The position numbers and the translations under genes were made by a program. The notes under the pieces were generated by a model, which saw only the letters and a program-made list of their open reading frames with translations, was not told the origin of the DNA and did no database searches. This document shows positions 42,818 to 51,048 of a stretch of 64,000 nt of DNA, piece after piece (the stretch's first letter is position 1; every line of letters begins with the position of its first letter). The stretch is from Stackebrandtia nassauensis DSM 44728 (GTDB lineage: Bacteria; Actinomycetota; Actinomycetes; Mycobacteriales; Micromonosporaceae): the NCBI RefSeq assembly GCF_000024545.1, contig NC_013947.1:992001-1056000 (forward strand), written 5' to 3'.

Positions 42818-43695
42818 CCGCCCGCCCGCCGGGTGTCGTGGCCGAGGCGTTCGAGGCGCAGCGCGACCGGTTGCGCGCTGTGGCGTATCGGGTGCTGGGT
42901 TCGCACGCCGACGCCGAGGACGTGGTGCAGGAAGCCTGGATGCGTCTGGTTCGCCAGGACGATTCGGCCATCGACAACCTGGCGGGTTGGCTGACCACCG
43001 TGGTGGGTCGCATCAGTTTGGATCTGTTGCGGTCCCGTCAAGCTCGCCCCGAAACCGCTTACGGGCAGCAGTTCGCCGAACTGATGGTGACGCCCGACGA
43101 GGGGCCCGCGCCGGACGAGCAGGCGGTGTTGGCCGATGCGGTGGGGCTGGCGCTGCTCGTCGTGCTCGACTCGCTGACGCCGAGCGAGCGGTTGGCGTTC
43201 GTGCTGCATGACATGTTCGCGGTGCCGTTCCGGGAGATCGGTCAGATCCTGGGCAAGTCCGCCGACGCCACCAAGATGATCGCCAGCCGCGCCCGCCGCA
43301 AGGTGCGGGGCACGGGTTCGACGGTGGGCGGCGGGCGCGAGGCGCATCGTGAGGTCGTGGCCGCGTTCAGTGCCGCCGCCGCGGGGGGTGACTTCGAGGC
43401 GTTGCTGCGGGTTTTGGACCCGGACGTGAGGTTGAGTGTCGACACTCCCGACGGCGTGGTCGTCACCCTTGGCGCCACCAAGGTCGCCTCCGGGGCCCGG
43501 ATGTTCTCGTCCGGCGAGATCGCGCGTCACCGGGACGTGTTGGTCAACGGGGTGCGGGGCCAGATGTCCTGGCGTGCCGACGGGACCCCGCTGTCGGTGA
43601 TCGCGTTCACGGTGGCCGAGGGGCGGATCAGAGGGATTCACATCGTCGTCGACCCCGCCAAACTCGCCGCGATTCAGTTGCCTGTTCCGCCCTGA
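42814..43695 (+). CDS. ECF sigma factor with C-terminal SnoaL-like domain (SigJ-like)
   Basis: A 293-aa ECF sigma factor. Region 2 is at about 10-80 (RLRAVAYRVLGSHADAEDVVQEAWMRL), region 4 at about 110-165 (LTPSERLAFVLHDMFAVPFREIGQILG, followed by a KSADATKMIASRARR helix), and an NTF2/SnoaL domain at about 175-290. This C-terminal extension replaces a separate anti-sigma factor in the SigJ group. Targets are unknown; SigJ-like factors often answer oxidative stress. Confidence 0.92.
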   Translation: MTARPPGVVAEAFEAQRDRLRAVAYRVLGSHADAEDVVQEAWMRLVRQDDSAIDNLAGWLTTVVGRISLDLLRSRQARPETAYGQQFAELMVTPDEGPAPDEQAVLADAVGLALLVVLDSLTPSERLAFVLHDMFAVPFREIGQILGKSADATKMIASRARRKVRGTGSTVGGGREAHREVVAAFSAAAAGGDFEALLRVLDPDVRLSVDTPDGVVVTLGATKVASGARMFSSGEIARHRDVLVNGVRGQMSWRADGTPLSVIAFTVAEGRIRGIHIVVDPAKLAAIQLPVPP

Positions 43696-43802
43696 CCGGC
43701 GGTGTCAGTGGCATGACCGGCGTATGTCAGGCCGGGCGGGAAATCTGGGTGGCGTAGCGGGAACCCCCGCCACAAGAGATCACTCAGTAAAGGATGAATC
43801 AG

Positions 43803-44441
43803 ATGCCTACTTTCTCCACTCCCAAGCCTGTCACCGTCGTCATCGAGGTCAACAGCGTGGGAAACGTTCACCTCGTCGCCAGCGACCGCTCGGACTCGGT
43901 CGTCGAGGTGGTGCCGTCCAACCCGTCGAAATCTCTGGACGTCACCCACGCCAGGGACACCCGGGTCGAGTACTCCAACGGGGAGTTGCGGATCAAGACC
44001 CCGCGTCACTCGCTGATGTCGCCCCGGACCCGTTCGGTCGACATCACGATCCAGGTGCCGACCGGGTCGCTGGTGCGGGGCAAGGCCCCGGGCGGGGACT
44101 TCCGGACCGAGGGTGAGCTGGCCGCGTGTGAGTACTCGGTTCAGGGCGGCGAGATCGTCGTCGACCGGGTGGGCCCGGCGACCCTGGAGGTCGCCGCCGG
44201 TGATGTGCGGGTGCTCAAGGCGCTGCGCGGCAAGGTCAAGGCCGTGACGCAGAGCGGCACCATCGACATCGGGGTCAGCAATGACGCGTCGGTCAGTCTG
44301 ACGACCAAGACCATGGCGGGCAGCATCAGCAACCGGCTCAGCTCCGAACACGACGGCCGCGAGGTCACCGACACCGTGGAACTGGACCTGCGGGTGATGG
44401 CGGGTGACATCACGGTGCACCGGGCCGTGGAAGTGGCGTGA
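43803..44441 (+). CDS. DUF4097-like putative adhesin-fold protein
   Basis: A 212-aa beta-helix-type protein (TVVIEVNSVGNVHLVASDRSD..., VPTGSLVRGKAPGGDFRT, ...DVRVLKAL...) with the repeated short-strand pattern of DUF4097. It has no signal peptide. The ATG at 43803 is chosen because TAAAGGA lies about nine bases before it; an ATG at 43794 abuts that site. It lies downstream of the sigma-factor gene and may belong to its regulon. Confidence 0.75.
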   Translation: MPTFSTPKPVTVVIEVNSVGNVHLVASDRSDSVVEVVPSNPSKSLDVTHARDTRVEYSNGELRIKTPRHSLMSPRTRSVDITIQVPTGSLVRGKAPGGDFRTEGELAACEYSVQGGEIVVDRVGPATLEVAAGDVRVLKALRGKVKAVTQSGTIDIGVSNDASVSLTTKTMAGSISNRLSSEHDGREVTDTVELDLRVMAGDITVHRAVEVA

Positions 44442-44578
44442 CACCTCGATGACCACCCCGACACGGACCGGTGGACGAGGGCTCGGACGCGGCGGAATCC
44501 GCTGGGAGAGACGAGACTCGGCTGCCGGTCCATCGGCGGGTGGATGGTGGATTGTGGGCGGTTTATTGTACCGACGGA

Positions 44579-44607
44579 TTGTGTTGGAAATCGCAAATCG
44601 ATATACT
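44579..44607 (+). promoter_or_regulatory. Promoter of the first type VII region gene
   Basis: TTGTGT (44579-44584) and TATACT (44602-44607) with exactly 17 bp between them form a near-consensus housekeeping promoter. It lies about 50 bp before the ATG at 44660 in an A+T-richer stretch. Confidence 0.7.
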
Positions 44608-44659
44608 TCGCTGACCCAAGTTCCGGTTCCCGTTGGGACGACACTGATCGGGAGAGTCG

Positions 44660-45829
44660 ATGGTTGACTACGCTCAACTTCGCAATCTGGACACCTCCAA
44701 GCTGACCTCGGCCGCCGAAGCGGCGGGCGGCTTGTCGAGCGCTGTCACCTCTCGTGGCGGCGAGGTCGCCAACGCGGCGCAGATTCCACAGGGCATGTGG
44801 GCGGGGCTCGACTCGTCCGCCGCGTCCGGAATGATGTCGCCCCTGTCGAATCCGCTCTACGACGTCTCCGACTCCGCCACCCACAGCCAGGGCGTGATAA
44901 CGACTCTCGTCGACGACCTGGAGAAGGCGAAGTCCAAACTGGATGACGCGCACGACGTGATCGCCGGGACCGGGATCACGATCTCCCCGGACGGCACCGT
45001 GACCACCCCGGTCGTCAACGACCCCGCGGTGGCCGCCGAGAACGACCGCAAGGCCAAGGAGGCCAAACGCATCATCGACGAGGCGGTCGCGGACGCCAAC
45101 GGCGCCGACGACAAGGCCTCGGGTGCGCTCGCGTCCGTGGGGCAGTTCCTCGCGCAGACGCTCGGCCCGCCGCAGAACTCGCCGCTGGGCCCGTGGGCCA
45201 CCGCTTCGTGGGGTGCCGGACAGGCCGCCGGGCGGTTCGGGAACCTGGCGTCCTGGATGGGAACTGCCCATTATGGGCGGTTCGCGCCGTATGCCAAGCT
45301 CCCCAACGGCATGCACAGCTTCCTGTCGCCGAGCAACATGTCGGCCTGGCAGCGGGCGAAGGCGGGAGCGGACGGCCAGTTCCGCGCCATCCCCTACAAG
45401 AGCGGGACGCGAGCCGCGTGGGCCAACGCCGGTAAGTGGGTCGGACGGGGTGGCGGTGTGCTGTCGGGTATCACCGGCGGCGCCACCCAGTTGTCCAAGG
45501 ACTGGAGCGACCCGAACATGGGCACCGACGAGAAGGTGGGCCGCGCGGCCTGGCGCGGCGGTCTCGAGGGTGGCGGCGCGTACGGCGGCGGCATCCTGGG
45601 CGCGAAGGTCGGCGCCGGCATCGGCACGCTGATCGCTCCCGGTGTCGGGACGGTCGTCGGTGGCGCCATCGGCGGCCTGGTCGGCGGTATCGCCGGTTCC
45701 AAGGCCGGTGGCTGGATCGCCAACCACACCGTTGACTTCGCCGGGGACGCCGTCGACTCGATCGGCAACGGCCTCAGCGCCGCGAAGGACAAGGCCGGCG
45801 AAGTCTGGGAAGACATCACGCCCTGGTGA
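44660..45829 (+). CDS. Candidate type VII secretion effector with glycine-zipper C-terminus
   Basis: A 389-aa protein. The N-terminal 115 residues (MVDYAQLRNLDTSKLTSAAE..., DDLEKAKSKLDDAHDVIAG) have the helical character of actinobacterial type VII substrate domains. A polar middle follows (about 120-260). The C-terminal 110 residues are Gly/Ala-rich with GxxxG runs (GAKVGAGIGTLIAPGVG, VVGGAIGGLVGGIAGS), a glycine zipper that could insert in membranes. No signal peptide. The following small membrane protein may be an immunity partner. Toxin activity is inference from architecture. Confidence 0.65.
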   Translation: MVDYAQLRNLDTSKLTSAAEAAGGLSSAVTSRGGEVANAAQIPQGMWAGLDSSAASGMMSPLSNPLYDVSDSATHSQGVITTLVDDLEKAKSKLDDAHDVIAGTGITISPDGTVTTPVVNDPAVAAENDRKAKEAKRIIDEAVADANGADDKASGALASVGQFLAQTLGPPQNSPLGPWATASWGAGQAAGRFGNLASWMGTAHYGRFAPYAKLPNGMHSFLSPSNMSAWQRAKAGADGQFRAIPYKSGTRAAWANAGKWVGRGGGVLSGITGGATQLSKDWSDPNMGTDEKVGRAAWRGGLEGGGAYGGGILGAKVGAGIGTLIAPGVGTVVGGAIGGLVGGIAGSKAGGWIANHTVDFAGDAVDSIGNGLSAAKDKAGEVWEDITPW

Positions 45830-45849
45830 GGTATGTAGGGTAAATACTC

Positions 45850-46212
45850 GTGGTCACCTACCTCGTCATCTTCGGAATCGGAGTGGCGATCCTGTGGGGC
45901 GTCGGCTGGAGTTGGCTTGGCCGCACCGAGCGCTCACGGTGGTGGGTCGACACCCTGTCGGGCCGTCAGGTCGTGCTCGGTATAGCTCCGGGACTCGGCG
46001 GACTGGTGACGAGCGGCGGAATCCTGGCGATCGTCAAGACCGCCGCCGCGCCCCTCTTCGACATGACGGCGCTGCTGCTGGCGTTGCCGATGTTGGCCTC
46101 GATCCTGGTGGAACTGGCGGGTATCGTCGGTTTCCTGCCCAAGTGGTGGGGTCCGAAGTGGTATCGCGAGAAGATCAAGACCGAGCGGAAGCCGCCTCGG
46201 TATGGCATCTAG
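45850..46212 (+). CDS. Small membrane protein next to the effector candidate
   Basis: A 120-aa protein with about three membrane segments (2-20, about 42-63, about 68-93) and a basic tail (KWYREKIKTERKPPRYGI). No family is recognised. It starts 20 bp after the effector candidate, with a GTG after a weak ribosome site. Position and membrane character suggest immunity to a pore-forming protein, but there is no direct evidence. Confidence 0.65.
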   Translation: MVTYLVIFGIGVAILWGVGWSWLGRTERSRWWVDTLSGRQVVLGIAPGLGGLVTSGGILAIVKTAAAPLFDMTALLLALPMLASILVELAGIVGFLPKWWGPKWYREKIKTERKPPRYGI

Positions 46213-46232
46213 GACTATTTCGTCGAGAATGG

Positions 46233-46718
46233 ATGGTGAGGGCGCTGAGTCTTGAAGAGTACCGGCATCCCTTGGCGGGCTTCAGTCTGCCGGTGCCACC
46301 GGGCTGGGAGCGCATCGAGGATCCGCAGGACGGTGTCGCCCTGATAACCGCCGAACCCCCCGACGGCGACACCGAGTTCCGTTCCAACGCCGTCGTCACC
46401 GTCGAGAGCCTGCCCTTCGAGTTCGATCTCGGTGAATGGCAGGACAGTGCCGAGACCCTGTTGCCGCAGCAGCTGCCGAACTACTCGCTCATCGACCGCG
46501 AACGCCTGGACTACGAAGGGCGGCAGGTGATCCGGCGACTGGCGCACTATGTCACCGCGGAGACCGGTTCGGTCACGATGGAGCAGTGGGCCACGATCGC
46601 GGGCGGAACCGGGTTCACGCTCACCGCGTCCATCTCCACCCTGGCCTACGACAGCCTCGCCGACGTGTTCGCCGAGATGGCGCTGCGGTTCCGGCCCGAG
46701 ACGGAGGTGTCGCCATGA
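46233..46718 (+). CDS. LpqN/DUF1795-like protein of the type VII region
   Basis: A 161-aa protein whose start EEYRHPLAGFSLPVPPGWER and middle FRSNAVVTVESLP, ending FAEMALRFRPE, match the PsbP/LpqN-like fold. Here it lacks a lipobox or signal peptide. Such proteins accompany ESX loci in many actinomycetes. The stop overlaps the next start (ATGA). Confidence 0.68.
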   Translation: MVRALSLEEYRHPLAGFSLPVPPGWERIEDPQDGVALITAEPPDGDTEFRSNAVVTVESLPFEFDLGEWQDSAETLLPQQLPNYSLIDRERLDYEGRQVIRRLAHYVTAETGSVTMEQWATIAGGTGFTLTASISTLAYDSLADVFAEMALRFRPETEVSP

Positions 46719-47449
46719 CCGTCGCCTTCGACGCGGCCAGCGGACGGCTGCGCATCGACCAGCTCCGGTTCGACAGGTTCCTGGCCTGGGCGAACGGGGA
46801 CACCTCGCCGGGCCCGGACCTGGACGAGCTGCGGCAGGCCGGGGCCATCTTCCAGGACGACATCCACCCGGTGCTGGCACCCAGCATGCGGGTGGTGGCC
46901 GAATACCTGTGCCAGCTGCGTATCGACCTGATCGACGACCACGGTGACGAGAAGTCCGGCGACGGCTGGATCAGCCCCGAGGGCGCCGTGCTGCTGCTCG
47001 ACCTGCCCGACGGGATGCGCCAGCTGCACGCCATGCCCGCCGAGATGCTGCCCGCCGCGATCGCCCGGGTGACGCGGCTGGGGCCGCGTCCGGTGCCGGG
47101 CGCCGAATCGCTGCACCTGACCCGGGACGTGTTCGAGGGTCTGCTGGCCGCCAAACCGGAGGACCGGCAGCTGGCCGCCGACCGGCTGGCGCTGGACACC
47201 GCCGAAGCCGCGCTGACCGAACTGGTCGCACGACTGGTGGCGGGCCCGTGGCGGCGCTGGACGGTGAGCGTGGCCTGGTACACGCCGCAGGGTGAACCGG
47301 CCTCGCGGAACCTGCAGGTGCTGGACACCGATCGGGGCATGTGCCTGTGCGAGGTGTCCGGGGTCAACGCCGCGCTGCTGCCGACCAACGCCACCGGGGT
47401 GTGGCGTCGGCTGACCGCGCTGCTTCCAGACGATGTGGAGGGTGCTTAG
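46715..47449 (+). CDS. Type VII secretion-associated protein (EspG-like position)
   Basis: A 244-aa soluble protein: FRFDR-type helical start (IDQLRFDRFLAWANG), a central DLDELRQAGA helix, and a beta-rich C-terminal half (WRRWTVSVAWYTPQGEP, LQVLDTDRGMCLCEVSG). The C-terminal region resembles ESX-associated EspG/DUF-type chaperone or secretion proteins, but the match is weak. It is translationally coupled to the LpqN-like gene and probably belongs to the effector unit starting at 44660. Confidence 0.6.
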   Translation: MTVAFDAASGRLRIDQLRFDRFLAWANGDTSPGPDLDELRQAGAIFQDDIHPVLAPSMRVVAEYLCQLRIDLIDDHGDEKSGDGWISPEGAVLLLDLPDGMRQLHAMPAEMLPAAIARVTRLGPRPVPGAESLHLTRDVFEGLLAAKPEDRQLAADRLALDTAEAALTELVARLVAGPWRRWTVSVAWYTPQGEPASRNLQVLDTDRGMCLCEVSGVNAALLPTNATGVWRRLTALLPDDVEGA

Positions 47450-47516
47450 CCCGACCGCGACGAGACGTGCCGAATCGCGGCGGACCACAGTGGTCCGCCG
47501 CGATGTCGTTGGGACG

Positions 47517-47807
47517 CTAGTTGATGTTCTGCATCCCGGAGGTCTGGTTGACTTCGTTGGTGTCGTGGTCGCCGCCCGCCAAAGTGGTGCCGTCTCCGGC
47601 GCGGACGACTTCGGAGGACACTCCCTTGCAGATTCCCGACCAGGCGTCAACGACACCGGCGAACGCCGCCGGGGTGTTGAGTCCGTCGGTGGTCGCGTCG
47701 AGGTCGCCCTTGCGGCTGTCGATGTCGGTGGCGATCTGCTGACCGATCGAGTTCACGTTGCCGCCGTAAGACTGGATCGAAGGGGGGTCGGCGGTGAGGT
47801 CGTTCAT
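47517..47807 (-). CDS. WXG-type small secreted protein
   Basis: A 96-aa helical-hairpin candidate with WSG (DAWSGICKGV) at mid-length, the WXG signature. The C-terminal segment DHDTNEVNQTSGM resembles those of the WXG proteins at 50731 and 58148. It lacks a signal peptide, as expected for a type VII substrate. It lies before eccB on the same strand, in its own gene unit. Confidence 0.78.
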   Translation of the reverse strand: MNDLTADPPSIQSYGGNVNSIGQQIATDIDSRKGDLDATTDGLNTPAAFAGVVDAWSGICKGVSSEVVRAGDGTTLAGGDHDTNEVNQTSGMQNIN

Positions 47808-47975
47808 CGCGTTCCTTTCTCAGGACCGAGCCGGGCGGCGCCGTCGGGCGTGCGCGCCGGGCTGGTGCGGCTTGAGTCGAGACTAGCGGAGCCGGGCCGC
47901 GACGGGAAGACCCTGAATCCCTGCTATGGACACATTGTGGTGGTTAGGGATGCTTCCCGAAATCCACCGCGGACC

Positions 47976-49337
47976 TCACTTGATCTCGAAGGGAACCTGC
48001 TGCCGCACGGTCTCGGGATCCAGGGCCGGACCGGTGGGCACCAGCGCCACAAGAGAGGCGGGGACCGGGGTCGGCTTCACCTCGCGGAAGCCCAGCCGGG
48101 ACGCGGCGTCGTCGGCCAGCGCGTACTTGGCGCCCTGGTCGGTCAGCAGGTAGACGGTGCCGTCCTGGGCGCCGGGGGAGCCGACCTCGCGCACCAGGGC
48201 GCCCTTGCCGCCGGGCAGCCAGAAGTGGTCGGCGGTGTCGGTCTCGTCGTATTCGTTGACCGGATTGAAGACCTTGGGGTCGAGGATCGCCTTGGGCGGG
48301 TCGGTGTGGACGGCGAGGGTGACCTTCTCGTCGTCCTTGGCCACCGCGCACACCACCGCGTCCGACTCGGCGGACTCCATCTTGGGCACCGCCTGCGGGA
48401 AGCCGGGCGGTTCGATCTCGGTGGTCCCGAACTTCTCGATGACCGAGGCGGGGGTCAGGGCGGGGCCGGGCGCCTCGCCCTCGGTCAGCAGCGCCGTGGT
48501 GACCTCGCCGACCGGCGCGAAGCCGTCCGGGGTCAGGACGTAGTCCTGGTCGCCGACGGTGAAGAACTCGCCATAGTCCCTTTTGACGCCGTCGACCTTA
48601 CCGGCGCTCTTGCCGTTCTTCTTTATCTTGGGGGCCACCAGATCCGGGCCAGTGTTGACGGCGCTGACGAAGACCGGACTGACCGGCACCGCGTCGGAGG
48701 GCTCCATGCCCAGCGCGACGAGCGCGGCGTCGTCCTTCACGTGATGCCGCATGTTGTTCCACAGTAGGTACATGTCCTTGCCGGTCGTGACGATCAGCGC
48801 CTTCTTGCCGATGGCGGCGTCGGCGGGGGAGGCGGAGACGACGACGTGGCTGACCCGCTCGGTCTTGTCGTAGGCGTCGCGGGCGCTGCACACCTGCCAG
48901 GGCATGCCCACAAGCGACTGTGGGTCCGGAATGGAGGCCGGGGCGTCCTGAATGCCCAGTTCCCAACCGCGGTCGACGCCCTTGAGGTCGACGCTGCCGA
49001 CCTCGGTGACACCCTCCTCGGCCGCGATGAGCTTGGCCGAGGCCATGTTCTTCACCGGGAACAGCACCTCGCGCATGTACACGTAGGTGGTCCCGGTGTC
49101 GGTGTCCAGGATGATCGTGCCTTCCTTCTTCCAGGTGTCCTTACCGGCGGGAATGAACATCCCGACCACCCAGAAGCCCGCGAAGATCAGCAGCGCGAGC
49201 AGGATGCCGCCCAGCACCGAGTACCGGCTGCGCCGCATCGGCAGCTCCAGCGCGTCGGGGTTGGTCGACATCATCGACGAGATGATGCGCCGCGTGACGA
49301 ACAGGTACGCCTCGACAAGTTCCTTGCGGGTTCTCAT
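47976..49337 (-). CDS. eccB: Type VII secretion core protein EccB
   Basis: A 453-aa EccB. A short cytoplasmic N-terminus with the conserved TRRIISSMMSTNPD motif precedes one membrane helix (about 40-62) and a large extracytoplasmic domain built of repeats with conserved cysteines (VCSARD, VVCAVAKD). The N-terminal MRTRKELVEAY matches the typical EccB start. It forms the periplasmic-like part of the ESX membrane complex with EccC, EccD and EccE. It is divergent from eccE. Confidence 0.92.
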   Translation of the reverse strand: MRTRKELVEAYLFVTRRIISSMMSTNPDALELPMRRSRYSVLGGILLALLIFAGFWVVGMFIPAGKDTWKKEGTIILDTDTGTTYVYMREVLFPVKNMASAKLIAAEEGVTEVGSVDLKGVDRGWELGIQDAPASIPDPQSLVGMPWQVCSARDAYDKTERVSHVVVSASPADAAIGKKALIVTTGKDMYLLWNNMRHHVKDDAALVALGMEPSDAVPVSPVFVSAVNTGPDLVAPKIKKNGKSAGKVDGVKRDYGEFFTVGDQDYVLTPDGFAPVGEVTTALLTEGEAPGPALTPASVIEKFGTTEIEPPGFPQAVPKMESAESDAVVCAVAKDDEKVTLAVHTDPPKAILDPKVFNPVNEYDETDTADHFWLPGGKGALVREVGSPGAQDGTVYLLTDQGAKYALADDAASRLGFREVKPTPVPASLVALVPTGPALDPETVRQQVPFEIK

Positions 49338-49523
49338 TCAACTACCGATCGTGGTCGATTGGCCGCGAGACGTCGCGATTAACTGGAAGGTTCCCGGACA
49401 TTATGGATAAATTCCAGATTCCGCGGACGTCAAGCTCTTCAATATCTGCATGCTTTGCGATTAACTTAGTCTCTGACAGCTTTGGCCGCCAAGCCCCCGG
49501 GCACAAGTCCTTAAAGGATTGTC

Positions 49524-50702
49524 ATGACTACGATCGGGCTCGCCACACGGCGCTCAGGCCTGGGACTGGGTCCGGTCCGAATGGCACAGCTGATCGTGTG
49601 CGAAGTGGCCGCCGCGGTGGCGTTCCTGTCGTGGATGTTCCCGACACCGACGCCCTACATCGTCTCCGGCGTCGCCCTGTTGGTCGTCATAACCGTTGTG
49701 GTGCTGAGCATCCGGGGCCTGGGCTACACGCTGCTGATGTCGCTGCGGAACTACAAACTGCGCCGCGGCTACGAGGCCACCATCGAGGGCGTCGGCGCCC
49801 TCAGCGCGCTGGCCCCCGGGCTGCGGATCGTCGGCGTCGTCGAACGCGACACCGAGTACGGGGTGGCCTTCGACGGCACCGGCTGGTTCACCGGGATCGC
49901 GCTGCGGCACGACGACCCCACCAGCCCCGGCGGCCTGGACGCCGGTTCGCTGGGCGTGATCACCAGCGTCCTCAATGACCCCGGCGCGGCCGTCAGCGGC
50001 ATCCAGCTCGTCAACCACCTGGTGCCCGCGCCCAGCGCCGAGGTCGCACCACAGTCACCTTGCACCCGTTCGTATGTGGAGCTTCTGGGCGACGACCCGG
50101 TCGTGTCGCACCAGATGACGTGGCTGGCGGTACGGCTCGACATCCCCACCGCCGCCCGCACCGCCGCCGCGCGGGGCGGCCGGTCGATCGGCGCCCGTCG
50201 CGCCGTGGCCGCGATGACGATGCGGGTCGCCAAACGCCTGACCGACGCCGGCGTCAAGCACCGGATCCTGGGGCCCGACAGCCTGCGCGTCGCACTGACC
50301 CACTCGGTCTCGGGGGAGTCCGTCTCGGCGGCCATGGTCCAGCAGGCCGGGGAGCGCTGGGACCTGTGGCGGCTGGGAATGCTCGCACAGGTCAACTTCG
50401 GTGTCGAGGGAAGGATCTCCGACATCGACAAGCTTCGTCGACTGTGGATCTCGATGGCGGTGCTGTCCACCTCCTTCGTGACCATCGCGACGACCTTTCA
50501 TCCGCCCGAGGACACCCGGGGCGAGGGCGTGTGGCTGCGCTCGATGCTGCGGGTGGCCTACGACGAGGAACTGAACGCAGACGTACCGACCGAGCTTGAG
50601 GACGCCGCGGCTCAATGCGGCGTGCGGGTATGGCGTTGCAACGGTAGGCAGGCCTCGGCCACCTACGCGTCCGCCCCGACCGGAGGCGCCTTCCCCCGTT
50701 GA
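49524..50702 (+). CDS. eccE: Type VII secretion core protein EccE
   Basis: A 392-aa EccE-like protein with two N-terminal membrane helices (about 20-36 and 42-62, LGLGPVRMAQLIVCE...) and a soluble extracytoplasmic domain of about 300 residues. The mid-region TWLAVRLDIPTAARTAAARGG matches EccE. AAAGGA precedes the ATG. It is divergent from eccB, separated by 186 bp that hold both promoters. Confidence 0.87.
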   Translation: MTTIGLATRRSGLGLGPVRMAQLIVCEVAAAVAFLSWMFPTPTPYIVSGVALLVVITVVVLSIRGLGYTLLMSLRNYKLRRGYEATIEGVGALSALAPGLRIVGVVERDTEYGVAFDGTGWFTGIALRHDDPTSPGGLDAGSLGVITSVLNDPGAAVSGIQLVNHLVPAPSAEVAPQSPCTRSYVELLGDDPVVSHQMTWLAVRLDIPTAARTAAARGGRSIGARRAVAAMTMRVAKRLTDAGVKHRILGPDSLRVALTHSVSGESVSAAMVQQAGERWDLWRLGMLAQVNFGVEGRISDIDKLRRLWISMAVLSTSFVTIATTFHPPEDTRGEGVWLRSMLRVAYDEELNADVPTELEDAAAQCGVRVWRCNGRQASATYASAPTGGAFPR

Positions 50703-50730
50703 TCCCCCGACACATGAACAGGAGAAGTCA

Positions 50731-51021
50731 ATGAACTTTCACGCCGAGCCGGTTGACATCGACGGCCATGGCCGCAGTGTCTCCGACATTGGCCAGGACA
50801 TCTCGGAGGGCACCCGCAAGGGCCGCTCGCTGACCCTGACCCTCCCCGGCCTCACCACCGGTCCCGCCTTCGAAAGCTACCGCGACGCCTGGCTGGGGCA
50901 GGGCGACCAGATCAGCGTCAACCTGAACCAGGACGGCGACGGCACCCGTAAGTCCGGCGACGCCCACGAGCAGAACGAGCAGGCCATCACTCGCGGCTAC
51001 AACGCCATCAACCCGAAATAA
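50731..51021 (+). CDS. WXG-type small secreted protein
   Basis: A 96-aa protein with WLG in SYRDAWLGQGDQI and a C-terminal AHEQNEQAITRGY segment. It is a paralogue-like partner of the proteins at 47517 and 58148. AGGAGAAG precedes the ATG. It is 28 bp after eccE and 27 bp before the Gly-rich gene, so all three are probably co-transcribed. Confidence 0.78.
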   Translation: MNFHAEPVDIDGHGRSVSDIGQDISEGTRKGRSLTLTLPGLTTGPAFESYRDAWLGQGDQISVNLNQDGDGTRKSGDAHEQNEQAITRGYNAINPK

Positions 51022-51048
51022 CGGACTTTCGAGAATCAGGAGCTTGAC

